Shown piece by piece: positions 50,647 through 60,451 of a stretch of 64,000 bases of DNA. Every line of letters begins with the position of its first letter. Positions within the stretch are counted from its first letter, which is position 1. The translations under genes were made by a program, and so were the position numbers. The stretch is from the NCBI RefSeq assembly GCF_011752975.1, contig NZ_VWWP01000001.1, forward strand, positions 893,176-957,175, in the 5' to 3' direction. The stretch is from Chryseobacterium sp. Tr-659 (lineage in GTDB: Bacteria; Bacteroidota; Bacteroidia; Flavobacteriales; Weeksellaceae). Under the pieces are notes generated by a model. It was not told the DNA's origin, did not search any database, and saw only the letters and a program-made list of their open reading frames with translations.

Positions 50647-52386
50647 ATGTTTAAAATTTCACATTCAATCAAAAAAATAGGGCGGGTTTTTATGATGGCG
50701 GCAATGACTTCGCTGCTGGCAGCAGGATGTACAGCAAAAAAGGAAGCAGACGAGATTTTTTTCAATGGAGATATCCTGACTATGGCAGGAGATAAAGAGT
50801 CTTACGTAGAAGCCCTTGCAGTTGCTGACGGAAAAATCATCTTTGCAGGAACTAAAGCGGATGCAATGGCTCTTAAAGGTAAAAAGACCACCATTACAGA
50901 TTTGCATGGGCGTACGCTGATGCCGGGGTTTATAGATGCTCATGGCCATGTTTCCCAATATGCAGCATTTTCACAGATGATCAACCTGCAGCCCAATCCT
51001 TATGGAGAGGTAATGTCTGTTCCGGAACTTCAAAAAGTCCTTCGTGATTATATTTCTAAACACAACATTCCTGCTGGGATGCCTGTTGTGGGGAACGGAT
51101 ATGATGATGCAATTATGATAGAACACCGCCATCCCACAGCAAAAGAACTGGATGATGTGTCTACGGTAAATCCCATTTATATTGTACATACTTCCGGACA
51201 CATGGGAGTTGCCAATAATCGTCTGATGAGTGATATGGGAATCACTTACAATACCCCGAATCCACGGGGAGGAGTAATTGGCAGGGATAGTATTAATAAA
51301 ACACTTACCGGAAAAATGCAGGAGAACGCCAATATAAACAGTTTGTTGTATGTTGTAGGAAAGATGCCTAAGCCTTCCGGAGATGAGGTTTATAAGCCTT
51401 TATTGGATGCAGAAAAAGCATGGTTTGCCAACGGACAGACAACCATTTGTGAAGGTCGTGCTGTTCCTCAGAATATAGACCTCATCATGAATGCCGATAA
51501 AAACAAGCTGTTGAAAGGAGACTATATCATCCTGCCGGATTACGATGCCAATGCAGATAAACTTAAACATTGGAAGAAGTATTACAATAAATACCATGGG
51601 CATGTGAAAATAGGAGGAATTAAAATGACTTTTGACGGATCTCCACAAGGAAAATCAGCGTGGCTTACAGAACCATATCTGATACCGCCGGATGGAGAAA
51701 AACCAGGATTCAAAGGACATCCTATTTACACCAGAGCAGATGCCTATAAAGGATTGAAAGCCATTTTTAAGGAGGGAATGCAGGCACATATCCACTGTAA
51801 CGGAGATGCTGCAATTGATGAAGGCCTGGATCTGATGGACAGCCTTAAAAAAGAAGGATTATTAACGAAAGACATGCGTTGTGTACTTATTCACAGCCAG
51901 GTATGCCGTGCGGATCAGGTTCCGCGTTATAAAGAAATCGGAATTATGCCAAGCTGGTTTCCAACACATTGCTATCTTTGGGGAGACTGGCATTTGAACA
52001 ATGTACTTGGGAAAGAAAGAGCTTTCAGAATCAGTCCGTTAAAAGAAGGGCTGGATCAGGGAATTCGCTTTACCATTCATCATGACGCTCCGGTAACCCC
52101 TCCTGATCTGATTACAGCTGTGTATTCTGCCGTAAACAGGAGAACTCGTTCCGGTATTATTCTGGGACCAGATCAACGAATCAGCCCGTACGAAGCACTT
52201 AAAGCAATTACAATTAATGCAGCATGGCAGTGGGGAGAAGAAAAAGAAAAAGGAAGTCTTGAAAAAGATAAAAGAGCAGATCTGGTTATTCTGGATAAAA
52301 ATCCGGTTAAAGTAGATCCGCTGAGCATCAAAGATATCCGTGTGATGGAAACTTATAAAGACGGCATAAAAGTATATCAGAAATAG
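50647..52386 (+). CDS. Lipoprotein amidohydrolase (YtcJ-like)
   Basis: From the ATG at 50647 the 579-residue protein carries a lipoprotein signal (lipobox AAGC in TSLLAAGCTAKKEAD) and the amidohydrolase fold of the YtcJ/exoenzyme-regulatory AEPA type: GRTLMPGFIDAHGHVSQYAA (HxH metal site), HIHCNGDAAIDEGLDLMDSL, and HHDAPVTPPDLITAVYSA near the end, then GSLEKDKRADLVILDKNP. It would act at the outside of a membrane on an unknown amide or related bond. The ORF is open 56 codons further up, but that part lacks a signal and runs through the terminator-like hairpin. Confidence 0.85.
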   Translation: MFKISHSIKKIGRVFMMAAMTSLLAAGCTAKKEADEIFFNGDILTMAGDKESYVEALAVADGKIIFAGTKADAMALKGKKTTITDLHGRTLMPGFIDAHGHVSQYAAFSQMINLQPNPYGEVMSVPELQKVLRDYISKHNIPAGMPVVGNGYDDAIMIEHRHPTAKELDDVSTVNPIYIVHTSGHMGVANNRLMSDMGITYNTPNPRGGVIGRDSINKTLTGKMQENANINSLLYVVGKMPKPSGDEVYKPLLDAEKAWFANGQTTICEGRAVPQNIDLIMNADKNKLLKGDYIILPDYDANADKLKHWKKYYNKYHGHVKIGGIKMTFDGSPQGKSAWLTEPYLIPPDGEKPGFKGHPIYTRADAYKGLKAIFKEGMQAHIHCNGDAAIDEGLDLMDSLKKEGLLTKDMRCVLIHSQVCRADQVPRYKEIGIMPSWFPTHCYLWGDWHLNNVLGKERAFRISPLKEGLDQGIRFTIHHDAPVTPPDLITAVYSAVNRRTRSGIILGPDQRISPYEALKAITINAAWQWGEEKEKGSLEKDKRADLVILDKNPVKVDPLSIKDIRVMETYKDGIKVYQK

Positions 52387-52414
52387 ATTCAAAATTCAGA
52401 AATTCCATATTCCA

Positions 52415-52450
52415 AAAACAGCATCCTGTATAGTTACAGCATGCTGTTTT
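52415..52450. terminator. Bidirectional terminator
   Basis: AAAACAGCAT (52415-52424) with ATGCTGTTTT (52441-52450) and an inner TGTA/TACA pair, between convergent genes. Confidence 0.75.
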
Positions 52451-52477
52451 AGTATATTCTTATGCCGTTATTTTGCT

Positions 52478-53113
52478 TTATTTCGCCTTTGAAAATGCCA
52501 TTTTTACCGCCAGATAAGTCAGTACACTCGCCATAAACCATTTTTGAACCTTTATCCAGGCAGGATTTTTGGAAAAGAATAAGGCCACCCTTGCAGCAGT
52601 TAGCACAATTAAAAAATTAACACTGAAGCTGATCAGTACCTGAACAACTCCCAGTTCAAGGCTTTGGGTAAATACGGAACCGTATTCAGGCTTAATAAAC
52701 TGAGGAAAAAAAGACAGATAAAAAACAGCCACTTTTGGATTTAATACATTGGTAAGAAATCCAACGGTAAACAACTTTTTTGGACCATCATAGGCGCCGT
52801 TATGATCCACTTCAAAAATATTCTTGCTTCGTGGCTTGATAGCCTGATAGGCAAGGTACAAAAGATATAAGGTTCCTATTGTTTTAAGCACAGTATAAGC
52901 AAGCGGAACGGCCAATAAAACGGCCGTTAATCCGAAAGATACCATAATGATATGAAATAAGAAGCCACATACAACTCCGGCCAGCGAAATAAATCCGGAT
53001 TTCCTTCCCTGGGTGATTGATTTGGAGATCAAATAGATCATATTAGGCCCGGGGCTGATCACTAAAACAAGTGCAGCTAGTATAAAGAACAAAAGCTCTT
53101 GGAATGGAATCAT
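52478..53113 (-). CDS. LysE/RhtB-family amino-acid exporter
   Basis: The 211-residue protein has about six membrane helices and the LysE start LVISPGPNMIYLISKSITQG followed by SLAGVVCGFLFHIIM. Segments FLTNVLNPKVAVFYLSFFPQ and YLAYQAIK are conserved in RhtB/LysE proteins, which export amino acids, homoserine lactones or related molecules. Substrate unknown. Single gene. Confidence 0.88.
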   Translation of the reverse strand: MIPFQELLFFILAALVLVISPGPNMIYLISKSITQGRKSGFISLAGVVCGFLFHIIMVSFGLTAVLLAVPLAYTVLKTIGTLYLLYLAYQAIKPRSKNIFEVDHNGAYDGPKKLFTVGFLTNVLNPKVAVFYLSFFPQFIKPEYGSVFTQSLELGVVQVLISFSVNFLIVLTAARVALFFSKNPAWIKVQKWFMASVLTYLAVKMAFSKAK

Positions 53114-53399
53114 AGTTATAAGATATTAAATTAATACGAATACAAATTTCCCGTTAATGAAAATAACTGGCAATAGAGAATAGGACATTGGCTATAAATT
53201 ATTTTCTTTTAAAAGTTTTCCGTTTGGGATGATGCGTGGATTTATTTTTAAAACACTGATCGTGCTGGCTATCATAGCTTTGTGAAATGAGCTAAAATGA
53301 ATAAGCTCATTAATTATACTATAAATCTTTGTATATTCGATAACAGATATTTAAAACAAAATACATTTTGATAATACATATTCTGAAGGCGTATTGATC

Positions 53400-53828
53400 A
53401 TGAATAACATTAAAAAGAAAATAATGTGGCAGTACTATATAATTCTTGGAGCGGGAGTAATTCTGCTTATTATGGGTATTTTTAGTTTAAGAGATACTCT
53501 TTTATTTTTGAAGAAATCAGAGAAGACAACAGCAACAGTAACCTCTTTAAGAATGATTGAATCTGATGGAGAGGCGTATTTGCCACTCTTTACTTACCGG
53601 GCAAAGGATAATGTTGAATATACCTATGGATTATCTGAAGGAAGCAATCCTCCAGCCTGGTCGATCGGAGACACAGAAACAATTATCTATGATCCGGCAG
53701 AGCCCTCTAATGCAAGATTGTATACTTATTTCAGGGTCTTTGCCTGGGCCATAGTATTCATTTCTATTGCGCTGCCGCTCCTGGTGATAGGCGGAGGGTA
53801 TTTTATAGCCCAACAGTTTTTAAAATAA
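53400..53828 (+). CDS. DUF3592-type membrane protein
   Basis: From the ATG at 53400 the 142-residue protein has one membrane helix near the start (YYIILGAGVILLIMGIFSL), an external beta domain (KTTATVTSLRMIESDGEAYL, IGDTETIIYDPAEPSNARLY) and a second helix at the end (AIVFISIALPLLVIGGGYFI). The DPxxPxxA-type turn is typical of DUF3592 proteins. Function unknown. The TTG at 53394 is a poor alternative start. The 286-bp gap before it shows no gene. Confidence 0.75.
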   Translation: MNNIKKKIMWQYYIILGAGVILLIMGIFSLRDTLLFLKKSEKTTATVTSLRMIESDGEAYLPLFTYRAKDNVEYTYGLSEGSNPPAWSIGDTETIIYDPAEPSNARLYTYFRVFAWAIVFISIALPLLVIGGGYFIAQQFLK

Positions 53829-53844
53829 AACTTCGTTTAAATAT

Positions 53845-54390
53845 TTATTTTACTTTTTCAAGAAGATATAATTTCGCTCCGGAAAATGCCAGTTTAGGCA
53901 TCAGATTGCCTTCAAGAACCATTGTTTTACTATTCACATCAATCACTGATATATAATTATTGGAATTGTATTCTATATAATTTTCCTTCTCTTTGGTAAT
54001 GGGGTTTTTCCCAAATTCTAAAGAATACTTTACCCAGTCTTCCTTATCAGAACTGCAGTGTACGGGCTTAAACTTAGATTTTTTAGCCTTGAAAATAATC
54101 TGATCAAAACTATCCGTGCAATCCGAAGTAAAAGAAGCTTCCGGATTCTGATCCTTTGAAAAATCTTCAAAAGAACCACGGTAAGCACCTACAACTTTCC
54201 AGGTGCCATCCAGGCGGTCTTCATCTATTTTTCCTTTGGCTTTGCTTACGGCCCAGCTGATTCCGTTTACGGTTCCTTTTACTGCCTTATAGCTTAAGTT
54301 TACTGCTCCCGATACTACTTTAGTAGCAGTTCTTACTACGCAGGAATTGAGAACAAGAATCGCCGAAGCCAGCAACATCATTTTTTTCAT
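53845..54390 (-). CDS. Lipoprotein of unknown function, 181 residues
   Basis: It begins MKKMMLLASAILVLNSCVV with lipobox LNSC, then an amphipathic helical stretch (VVSGAVNLSYKAVKGTVNGI) and a lipocalin-like beta part (LDGTWKVVGAYRGSFEDFSK, to the end KLAFSGAKLYLLEKVK). The strand pattern LDGTWKVVGAY at the start of a barrel recalls lipocalin-like lipoproteins of Bacteroidota. Two cysteines (DCTDS and VHCSS) may form a disulfide. Function unknown. Convergent with the DUF3592 gene after 16 bp. Confidence 0.65.
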   Translation of the reverse strand: MKKMMLLASAILVLNSCVVRTATKVVSGAVNLSYKAVKGTVNGISWAVSKAKGKIDEDRLDGTWKVVGAYRGSFEDFSKDQNPEASFTSDCTDSFDQIIFKAKKSKFKPVHCSSDKEDWVKYSLEFGKNPITKEKENYIEYNSNNYISVIDVNSKTMVLEGNLMPKLAFSGAKLYLLEKVK

Positions 54391-54465
54391 TTTGTCAAGC
54401 TTTTTAGACTGCGAAGATAATGCTTTTGAAAAAATTACCTGGCTGCCGGAATAGGAAAGTCTTTG

Positions 54466-55653
54466 TTAATCCTCTTTATCCTTAATGCCATGCAGGATTT
54501 CACCCCCTTGCAGAGAAATTTTTATAGCCTGATTACTATAAATTCTCATTTTATTTTCATAATCAGAAACAGCAATTGAAATACACATATTATTCACCAG
54601 ATTTTCTGTTAAAAGTGCTGCATCCATAAATGCTGTGTTCGCTCCTACACCGCCTGCAGGACTCATGGTATGAACGGCATCTCCCAAAGCCGTAATATTT
54701 CCGGATTCCCATTTTTCTTTAGGCAGCGATGAGCGGATAGGATTGATAGATAATGAAGCTTTGTCAGCATAATCAAACAATGCCTTAAGCTGAGGATGCC
54801 ATTCATGAGTAAGTTTACGCACGCACTCAAAGATTTCCTCTATTGAATAACTGTAAACATCAGATTCTGCCAGCCCGAAAGCTTGTGGATCACCAATAAA
54901 TGCCCAATAGAAATAATTAGAAATAGGACTCAGCAGATTCCAGGAGTTGCCCTTTTTTGAAAAATCGAAAACCATAGAGTCCGTAATCAGAGAAAACCGG
55001 TCTCCAATAATAACAGACGTCCCTTTCTGTAACTCGCAGGAAATAGATCTCAACGCTTCAGGAGTATAAAAAGTTCTTCCATAAATGGTAATATTCCCGG
55101 TATTGATTTTGGTGTCTTTGCAGTATTCTTTCCCTATTTTAGAGTGAACACCATCGGCAGCCACCACAAGATCTGTGAGATGAGTTGTTCCGTCAGCAAA
55201 TGAAAGTTCCCATTCACCACTTTCCAATTCTTGCCAGCTAATAAGTTCTTTTCCAAAGCAGATATGCTCTTCCAATCCCTGCAGTAAAATCTCACGTAAG
55301 GTTAACCGGTTAGGCTTCAGATCGGGCATTTCTTTTACACCGTCACTCCAGGATTCTACCAATTCGTTTTTTGAGATGTCAAGCTGTGGTGTCAAGACAT
55401 TCATGCCGCTGTAACTTGCAGCACAGGTTTCAAGGAAAAGATGGTACAAATGATGGGGAAGACATTGTTGCAGTGCTTTTCTGCCTGGTTCATTTATTCT
55501 GATCCTATATCCTTGCGAACGGGTATTGATTGCCAGATCTTTTTCAAAGACTGTAAAATGTATCCCGTTTTTCTTTAATCCCTGAGCAAGGCAAAGACCT
55601 CCTAATCCTGCTCCTATAATAGTGATTCGTTTGTTTTTGTGCTGTTGTACCAT
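54466..55653 (-). CDS. FAD-dependent monooxygenase
   Basis: The 395-residue protein is a class A flavoprotein monooxygenase. GAGLGGLCLAQGLKKNGIHF is the FAD Rossmann motif, VVAADGVHSKIGKEY the DG motif and ITALGDAVHTMSPAGGVGAN the GD motif; SQGYRIRINEPGRKALQQCL replaces the usual substrate-loop start. Such enzymes hydroxylate aromatic or polyketide-like compounds; tetracycline-modifying TetX and urate or salicylate hydroxylases share these motifs, so specificity is not assigned. The AraC gene 108 bp upstream on the same strand is a likely regulator. Confidence 0.83.
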   Translation of the reverse strand: MVQQHKNKRITIIGAGLGGLCLAQGLKKNGIHFTVFEKDLAINTRSQGYRIRINEPGRKALQQCLPHHLYHLFLETCAASYSGMNVLTPQLDISKNELVESWSDGVKEMPDLKPNRLTLREILLQGLEEHICFGKELISWQELESGEWELSFADGTTHLTDLVVAADGVHSKIGKEYCKDTKINTGNITIYGRTFYTPEALRSISCELQKGTSVIIGDRFSLITDSMVFDFSKKGNSWNLLSPISNYFYWAFIGDPQAFGLAESDVYSYSIEEIFECVRKLTHEWHPQLKALFDYADKASLSINPIRSSLPKEKWESGNITALGDAVHTMSPAGGVGANTAFMDAALLTENLVNNMCISIAVSDYENKMRIYSNQAIKISLQGGEILHGIKDKED

Positions 55654-55761
55654 AATTATTGATCATCAATCCTGTTATTTGTTTTTTATGATTGATGGGT
55701 ACAAAGTTAGAGCGCAGAAGCGGGATTTAGAAGAGTTGTTTAATGGTGATGATGGGATAAA

Positions 55762-56589
55762 TCATGGTTTGTTGGCTCTGAATTGGAGTGCTGTCATTCC
55801 TGTCCCTTTTTTAAAAAAGCGTGAAAAATAAACAGGATCATCGTAGCCCAGTTCAAAAGCGATCTGTTTCACATCCATGGAGGTATAAACCAAAAGCCGT
55901 CTGGCTTCCCATAAGACTTTCTGCTGAATCCAGAAGCTGGCAGGAAATCCTGTAACCTCTTTTACCGCTTCATTTAAATATAGCGGAGTAATGCTGAGAA
56001 GTTTCGCGTATTGCTGTACTTGTCTGGTTCTTTGGAAATGTTCTGAAATAAGTTGTTTAAACCGGCTGGTGATGGAATATTTTTGGCTGGTATGCTGAAG
56101 ATGAGTTACCGGGGTTTCTGAAATTCTGGAAACTATTATTCCCACCGCGGATTCTGCTAAAGAGTGCTCAATAGAAAGATCTTTCAATGTTATATCATTT
56201 GCTGTTTTTTCAAGCAGAGGAGGAAGATCAAAGATGAAATCATTTTCAGAAACCGGAACAGACTGATGAAGCCACTGATGCAAATCAAGGATTTCCCGGT
56301 AAGACTCCCGAACAAATCCTGCTTCTACAAATAAAAACCATCCTTCATTGTCTTGCTGATAAATATACTGATGAATTTGTCCGGGACCTGCAAAGCATAA
56401 AGAAGGACCTTTCAGCTCAATGATTTTAAAGTCTATTTCCATAACAAATTTCCCTTTTTGCTGTAGAATAAACATATAATGATCATCTCTGTGAGCTTCT
56501 GTCTGTTTCTCATGAAAAACGGATAATGGCATTAGCCGGACAGCTGAATTTTCCAGTTGATTGTGGTGAGATGGGATTACCTTGTTCAT
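55762..56589 (-). CDS. AraC-family regulator before the FAD monooxygenase
   Basis: The 275-residue protein has the cupin-like first half (DDHYMFILQQKGKFVMEIDF, KGPSLCFAGPGQIHQYIYQQ) and an AraC DNA-binding end: LLSITPLYLNEAVKEVTGFP and DVKQIAFELGYDDPVYFSRF followed by FKKGTGMTALQFR. It is a close structural paralog of the regulator at 49479-50351. It lies between the ergothioneine-type operon and the monooxygenase gene; the monooxygenase is the nearer target. Confidence 0.85.
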   Translation of the reverse strand: MNKVIPSHHNQLENSAVRLMPLSVFHEKQTEAHRDDHYMFILQQKGKFVMEIDFKIIELKGPSLCFAGPGQIHQYIYQQDNEGWFLFVEAGFVRESYREILDLHQWLHQSVPVSENDFIFDLPPLLEKTANDITLKDLSIEHSLAESAVGIIVSRISETPVTHLQHTSQKYSITSRFKQLISEHFQRTRQVQQYAKLLSITPLYLNEAVKEVTGFPASFWIQQKVLWEARRLLVYTSMDVKQIAFELGYDDPVYFSRFFKKGTGMTALQFRANKP

Positions 56590-56721
56590 TTCATAAGTTC
56601 TAGACTTTACGAAGATACATGATAAATGGTGATTTTAGCATCATCTATAAATTCATATCAGAACAGGCTTTTAGCCTTTTTATCAATAATACAGCCAAGT
56701 ACAGATAGCGCTGATCATCTT

Positions 56722-58287
56722 TTAGTTCCCGTTAAAATATTGTTTAAGGTCAGAGATATTTTTTATATGCAGATCATCAGCCTGTTCTCTTCGCATCATT
56801 AGTGCATAGGCATTATTGAATCCTAAAGGTTTCAGCCATTGAATTCCATAGTGTTTTTGAAACTCTGAATTGACATATTGATAGGTTTGATCCGGACTTT
56901 GACTCACATTCTTAATGGTTTGCGGTGTAGGTTGTAATAAGACGAGAAGTCCGGTGCCTGTATATTCAGGATAAAAATCAATCGCATCATTCATTAAAGC
57001 GTCGAAACAGATTTTCGTTCCTCCCAGACCGGTTTTTGTTTCCACTTTATAATCGGTATAACCCTCAATGAGTATCTTATAAATCTCTGCAAGAATATAC
57101 TGCTCACCAAAAATCTTTGAGCCGATTCGTAAGGTTCCTGAATTTCCTTTTCTGGGATTTTTAAACAGGTTATTTTTGATTAAAAAATCCTTTGCGATCT
57201 TTTCCGGGACCTGGTTGAGGTAATCAGATCTGTAATTCAGATCCGTCATAATAGAATCATTGAACTTTCCTGCTAATAGATTTAACGTTTTTTCCAGTTC
57301 CGGAAACTTTTCAAGTGTTTTGGTCTTAATGATGGGTGCCGCAAAATAGGGTGGGAATATTTTTTTATCATCCTTCAGCACATACAGATCAAAAGCTTTG
57401 ATCCTTCCATCGGTGGAATATCCGCTAATGAGATCCAGCTCTTTTTCATAAGCTGCTTTATACATAATAGCATCATTTACCACCAGTGGGTTCACATTAA
57501 GCCTGTATACAGAGCGCAAACCGATATCACCATCCTGTCTTCCCATAAACTCAGGGGTAAAGCCTGCTTTGATGGTCTTATGTGAAAGAGAAGTTACTGC
57601 ATAATATATTCCTGCCAGAATAATAAAGGCCGGAAATAGATAGATCAATTTTCGAAGCAGCCGGTATCCTGATTTTTGTATGACGGCTATTAGCTGATCC
57701 AGTACAATAGCAAGCAGCGCTGCCGGAATAGCTCCTGCCAGAATCATATTCGTATTATTGAGTGAAATACCCCCAAAAATAAATTCTCCTAAACCCCCTG
57801 CTGCAACAAATGAGGCCAAAGTAGCCACTCCTATATTAATAACTGCAGCTGTTCTTATACCGGCAATGATAACTGGCATGGCTAAAGGCAGCTTTACTTT
57901 AAAAAGAAGCTGGTTTCTGTTCATTCCCATTGCTGTGGCAGCCTCAATAACTGCCGGATCTACCCCTGTAATTCCGGTATACGTATTTCTGATAATGGGT
58001 AAAAGAGCATAGATCAGCAATGCTGCAATAGCAGGTTGGGGACCGATTCCAAAAGCAGGGATCATAAATCCCAGCAAAGCAATACTGGGGATAGTCTGTA
58101 AAATTCCTGCTGTACCCAATACCGGACCGGAAAGTTTCTTTTTCCCCGCTATGAGTATTCCTAAAGGAACTCCCACAATAATCGCCAGAAACAAAGAAAA
58201 AAGAGTAAGCCCAAGATGCTGAATGATCTGGGTAATTAACTTCTCATGCTGTTCTGTTATAAACTGCCAAAGACTTTGCGCCATCAT
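56722..58287 (-). CDS. egtU: Fused ABC permease/substrate-binding protein, ergothioneine-type
   Basis: The 521-residue protein joins a membrane permease domain (about 1-235, with LFSLFLAIIVGVPLGILIAG and the ATPase-contact EAA loop EAATAMGMNRNQLLFKVKLP) to an OpuAC-type binding domain (about 250-521; LRIGSKIFGEQYILAEIYKI, GGTKICFDALMNDAIDFYPE, YTGTGLLVLLQPTPQTIKN). This fused layout is that of EgtU of Helicobacter and Streptococcus, which takes up ergothioneine; close relatives take up glycine betaine or choline. Its place behind egtD and egtB favours ergothioneine or a related betaine. It overlaps the ATPase gene by four bases. Confidence 0.72.
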   Translation of the reverse strand: MMAQSLWQFITEQHEKLITQIIQHLGLTLFSLFLAIIVGVPLGILIAGKKKLSGPVLGTAGILQTIPSIALLGFMIPAFGIGPQPAIAALLIYALLPIIRNTYTGITGVDPAVIEAATAMGMNRNQLLFKVKLPLAMPVIIAGIRTAAVINIGVATLASFVAAGGLGEFIFGGISLNNTNMILAGAIPAALLAIVLDQLIAVIQKSGYRLLRKLIYLFPAFIILAGIYYAVTSLSHKTIKAGFTPEFMGRQDGDIGLRSVYRLNVNPLVVNDAIMYKAAYEKELDLISGYSTDGRIKAFDLYVLKDDKKIFPPYFAAPIIKTKTLEKFPELEKTLNLLAGKFNDSIMTDLNYRSDYLNQVPEKIAKDFLIKNNLFKNPRKGNSGTLRIGSKIFGEQYILAEIYKILIEGYTDYKVETKTGLGGTKICFDALMNDAIDFYPEYTGTGLLVLLQPTPQTIKNVSQSPDQTYQYVNSEFQKHYGIQWLKPLGFNNAYALMMRREQADDLHIKNISDLKQYFNGN

Positions 58288-59204
58288 ATCATCTGTAGTT
58301 TTCTATACTCATTAAAGGCTCTGATCAGTTTTTCATCTGTTTCACTATTGTTCCGATTCAGGCTTAATCTCTGTAAAATATTCCATACACTGGAGTTTTT
58401 TGTATCAGCGAATTCATAATAATAACTTTCCGGAGTAAGAAATGGATGGATGTCCTGGAAGGTAGTGACTTTGTATTCCAGTAGAAGCCTGCTCTCGGCA
58501 AAAAAATCACGAACAAAATCATTCTTAGGGTGATAAAGCATTTCTTTGGGAGTGCCGGTCTGTATAATTTTTCCCTGATCCATCAGGCATATACGATGTC
58601 CCAATTCAAAAGCTTCCTGTACATCATGGGTAACCAGTATAATGGTTTTGTTTTGAAGTTCTTCTAAAGATTTAAATTCTGAATGAATATCTGCTTTAGT
58701 AATGTTATCAAGAGCACCAAAAGGTTCGTCCATCAGTAAAACAGGAGTGTCGGCAATCAAAGCTCTTGCAATGCCTACCCGTTGCTGTTGTCCGCCGCTT
58801 AATTCATGAGGATATCGTGAAAGGATATCTTCGGTAAGGTGAAGTTTATCCATAAGTTCATAAGTCCTTTTTTCTGTCTTTTTTCTGTTCCATTTTAGCA
58901 ATTCGGGAACCACTGCAATATTTTGCTGAATGGTGTAATGAGGAAACAAACCGGAATGCTGCATTACAAAACCTATACCCATTCTCAGCTCTTCCACTTT
59001 CCGGTTACGGATGTTTTCTCCGTTGATGAAAATACTTCCGGAATCTGCTTCTACAAGACGGTTAATCATCTTAAGTGTTGTTGTTTTACCGCAGCCGCTA
59101 GTTCCTAAAAGCACAAAGATTTCCTGATCATTGGCCTGGAATGAAATATGATCTACTGCTTTTTTTCCGTTAAAGCTTTTGGAGACTGCTTTTACTGTAA
59201 TCAT
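58284..59204 (-). CDS. egtV: ABC transporter ATPase of the EgtV/OpuCA type
   Basis: The 306-residue protein is the ATPase of the uptake system. Walker A is LLGTSGCGKTT, the signature is LSGGQQQRVGIARALI, Walker B is VLLMDEPFGALD and the H-loop is ILVTHDVQEA. It matches the quaternary-amine type (OpuCA/ProV), but the C-terminal tail (about 250-306) has no CBS pair, as in EgtV. The ATG at 59204 is preferred over the TTG at 59210. Stop and start of the next gene overlap by four bases (ATGA), and egtB is nine bases upstream. Confidence 0.82.
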   Translation of the reverse strand: MITVKAVSKSFNGKKAVDHISFQANDQEIFVLLGTSGCGKTTTLKMINRLVEADSGSIFINGENIRNRKVEELRMGIGFVMQHSGLFPHYTIQQNIAVVPELLKWNRKKTEKRTYELMDKLHLTEDILSRYPHELSGGQQQRVGIARALIADTPVLLMDEPFGALDNITKADIHSEFKSLEELQNKTIILVTHDVQEAFELGHRICLMDQGKIIQTGTPKEMLYHPKNDFVRDFFAESRLLLEYKVTTFQDIHPFLTPESYYYEFADTKNSSVWNILQRLSLNRNNSETDEKLIRAFNEYRKLQMI

Positions 59205-59213
59205 AGGCAAAAA

Positions 59214-60383
59214 TTATCGGGCAAGCCGGATTCCTGTAAACTGCCATTTTAAACCGGCCTGAAAGAAGTTACGGTAAGTATTTCTGCTGTGTCCCGGAGG
59301 AGTAGCTTCTGAAGCACCTCGTAAAACCATTTGATTAACCATAAATTTTCCATTGTACTCACCTACAGCACCTGCTTCTTTTTTAAAATGAGGGTAGGGG
59401 AGATAAGCGGAATTCGTCCATTCCCAGCGGGTTCCCCAATCAAAATAGAGGGAAGCTATTTCCCATTCTGCTTCTGTGGGGAGACGCATTCCTTTCCAGG
59501 AGGCAAAAGCAGATGCTTCATAGAAACTGATATGACATACGGGAGCATAAGGTTCTATTTCTTGCAACCCGTTTAAAGTATAATTCCACCATTTACCATC
59601 AATAGAATGCCAGTATAGCGGAGATTGTACATTATGTTGTTTTACCCAATCCCATCCTTCCGCATGCCAGTGTCTGAAATCTGTATATCCTCCGGAATCC
59701 ATAAATTCTAAATATTCACGATTCGTTACAAGCTGGCTGGCAATTTCAAAGTCTGCAAGATATACTTTATGTCTTCCCAATTCATTATCAAAACAAAACC
59801 CTTCACCCTTAAAACCAATTTCATAAATTCCTTCAGAAAAACGGAGCATCTGAGCATCTCCGGATTCCTTTTGTTTGTTCTTTTCTTTTGAATAGGCTGG
59901 AAAAAGCGGATTATGCCCTAAAATATATTTGATATCGGTAATTAATAATTCCTGATGCTGCTGCTCATGATTAAGACCCAGTTCCAGAAGTGGTTCAACA
60001 GCTTCATTCATGAATTCGCTTTGAAGGAAATTTCTCATCTGTTCATCTACGTATTTTCTATAGAGGTAAATGTCCGAAACAGAAGGACGGCTGAGGTTTC
60101 CGCGGTCGGTACGGATCACGCGTGCGCCGATGGTTTCGTAGTAACTGTTAAAAACAAAATTGTACTGAGGATCAAAAACTTTATACCCGGGAAAATTAGG
60201 AATCAGAATAAATGTTTCAAAAAACCATGTGGTATGACCCAGATGCCATTTCGGCGGACTTACATCCACAATAGGCTGTACTACATAGTCCTCAATTTCC
60301 AGAGGAGCACAGATTTTTTCGGAATGACTTCGGATATCGATATATTTTTTCAGAATATTTTTTGTGAGCATTGATGGGGTCAT
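59214..60383 (-). CDS. egtB: EgtB-type sulfoxide synthase (ergothioneine biosynthesis)
   Basis: The 389-residue protein has a DinB-like domain whose His ligands for the non-haem iron are seen at His50 (LGHTTWFFE) and His139 and His143 (LNHEQQHQELL), matching the three-His site of EgtB. The second part is an FGE-sulfatase-like domain (MRLPTEAEWEIASLYFDWGT, FMVNQMVLRGASEATPPGHS, RNTYRNFFQ). EgtB joins a sulfur donor to hercynine. An alternative ATG at 60371 would remove four residues. It lies between egtD (68 bp upstream) and the ABC genes. Confidence 0.9.
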   Translation of the reverse strand: MTPSMLTKNILKKYIDIRSHSEKICAPLEIEDYVVQPIVDVSPPKWHLGHTTWFFETFILIPNFPGYKVFDPQYNFVFNSYYETIGARVIRTDRGNLSRPSVSDIYLYRKYVDEQMRNFLQSEFMNEAVEPLLELGLNHEQQHQELLITDIKYILGHNPLFPAYSKEKNKQKESGDAQMLRFSEGIYEIGFKGEGFCFDNELGRHKVYLADFEIASQLVTNREYLEFMDSGGYTDFRHWHAEGWDWVKQHNVQSPLYWHSIDGKWWNYTLNGLQEIEPYAPVCHISFYEASAFASWKGMRLPTEAEWEIASLYFDWGTRWEWTNSAYLPYPHFKKEAGAVGEYNGKFMVNQMVLRGASEATPPGHSRNTYRNFFQAGLKWQFTGIRLAR

Positions 60384-60451
60384 GTCTTTTAGCTTTATGG
60401 AGTTATTGGATAATGAAAAGGATCATGATTTAATTTTCGATTATAAGATTT

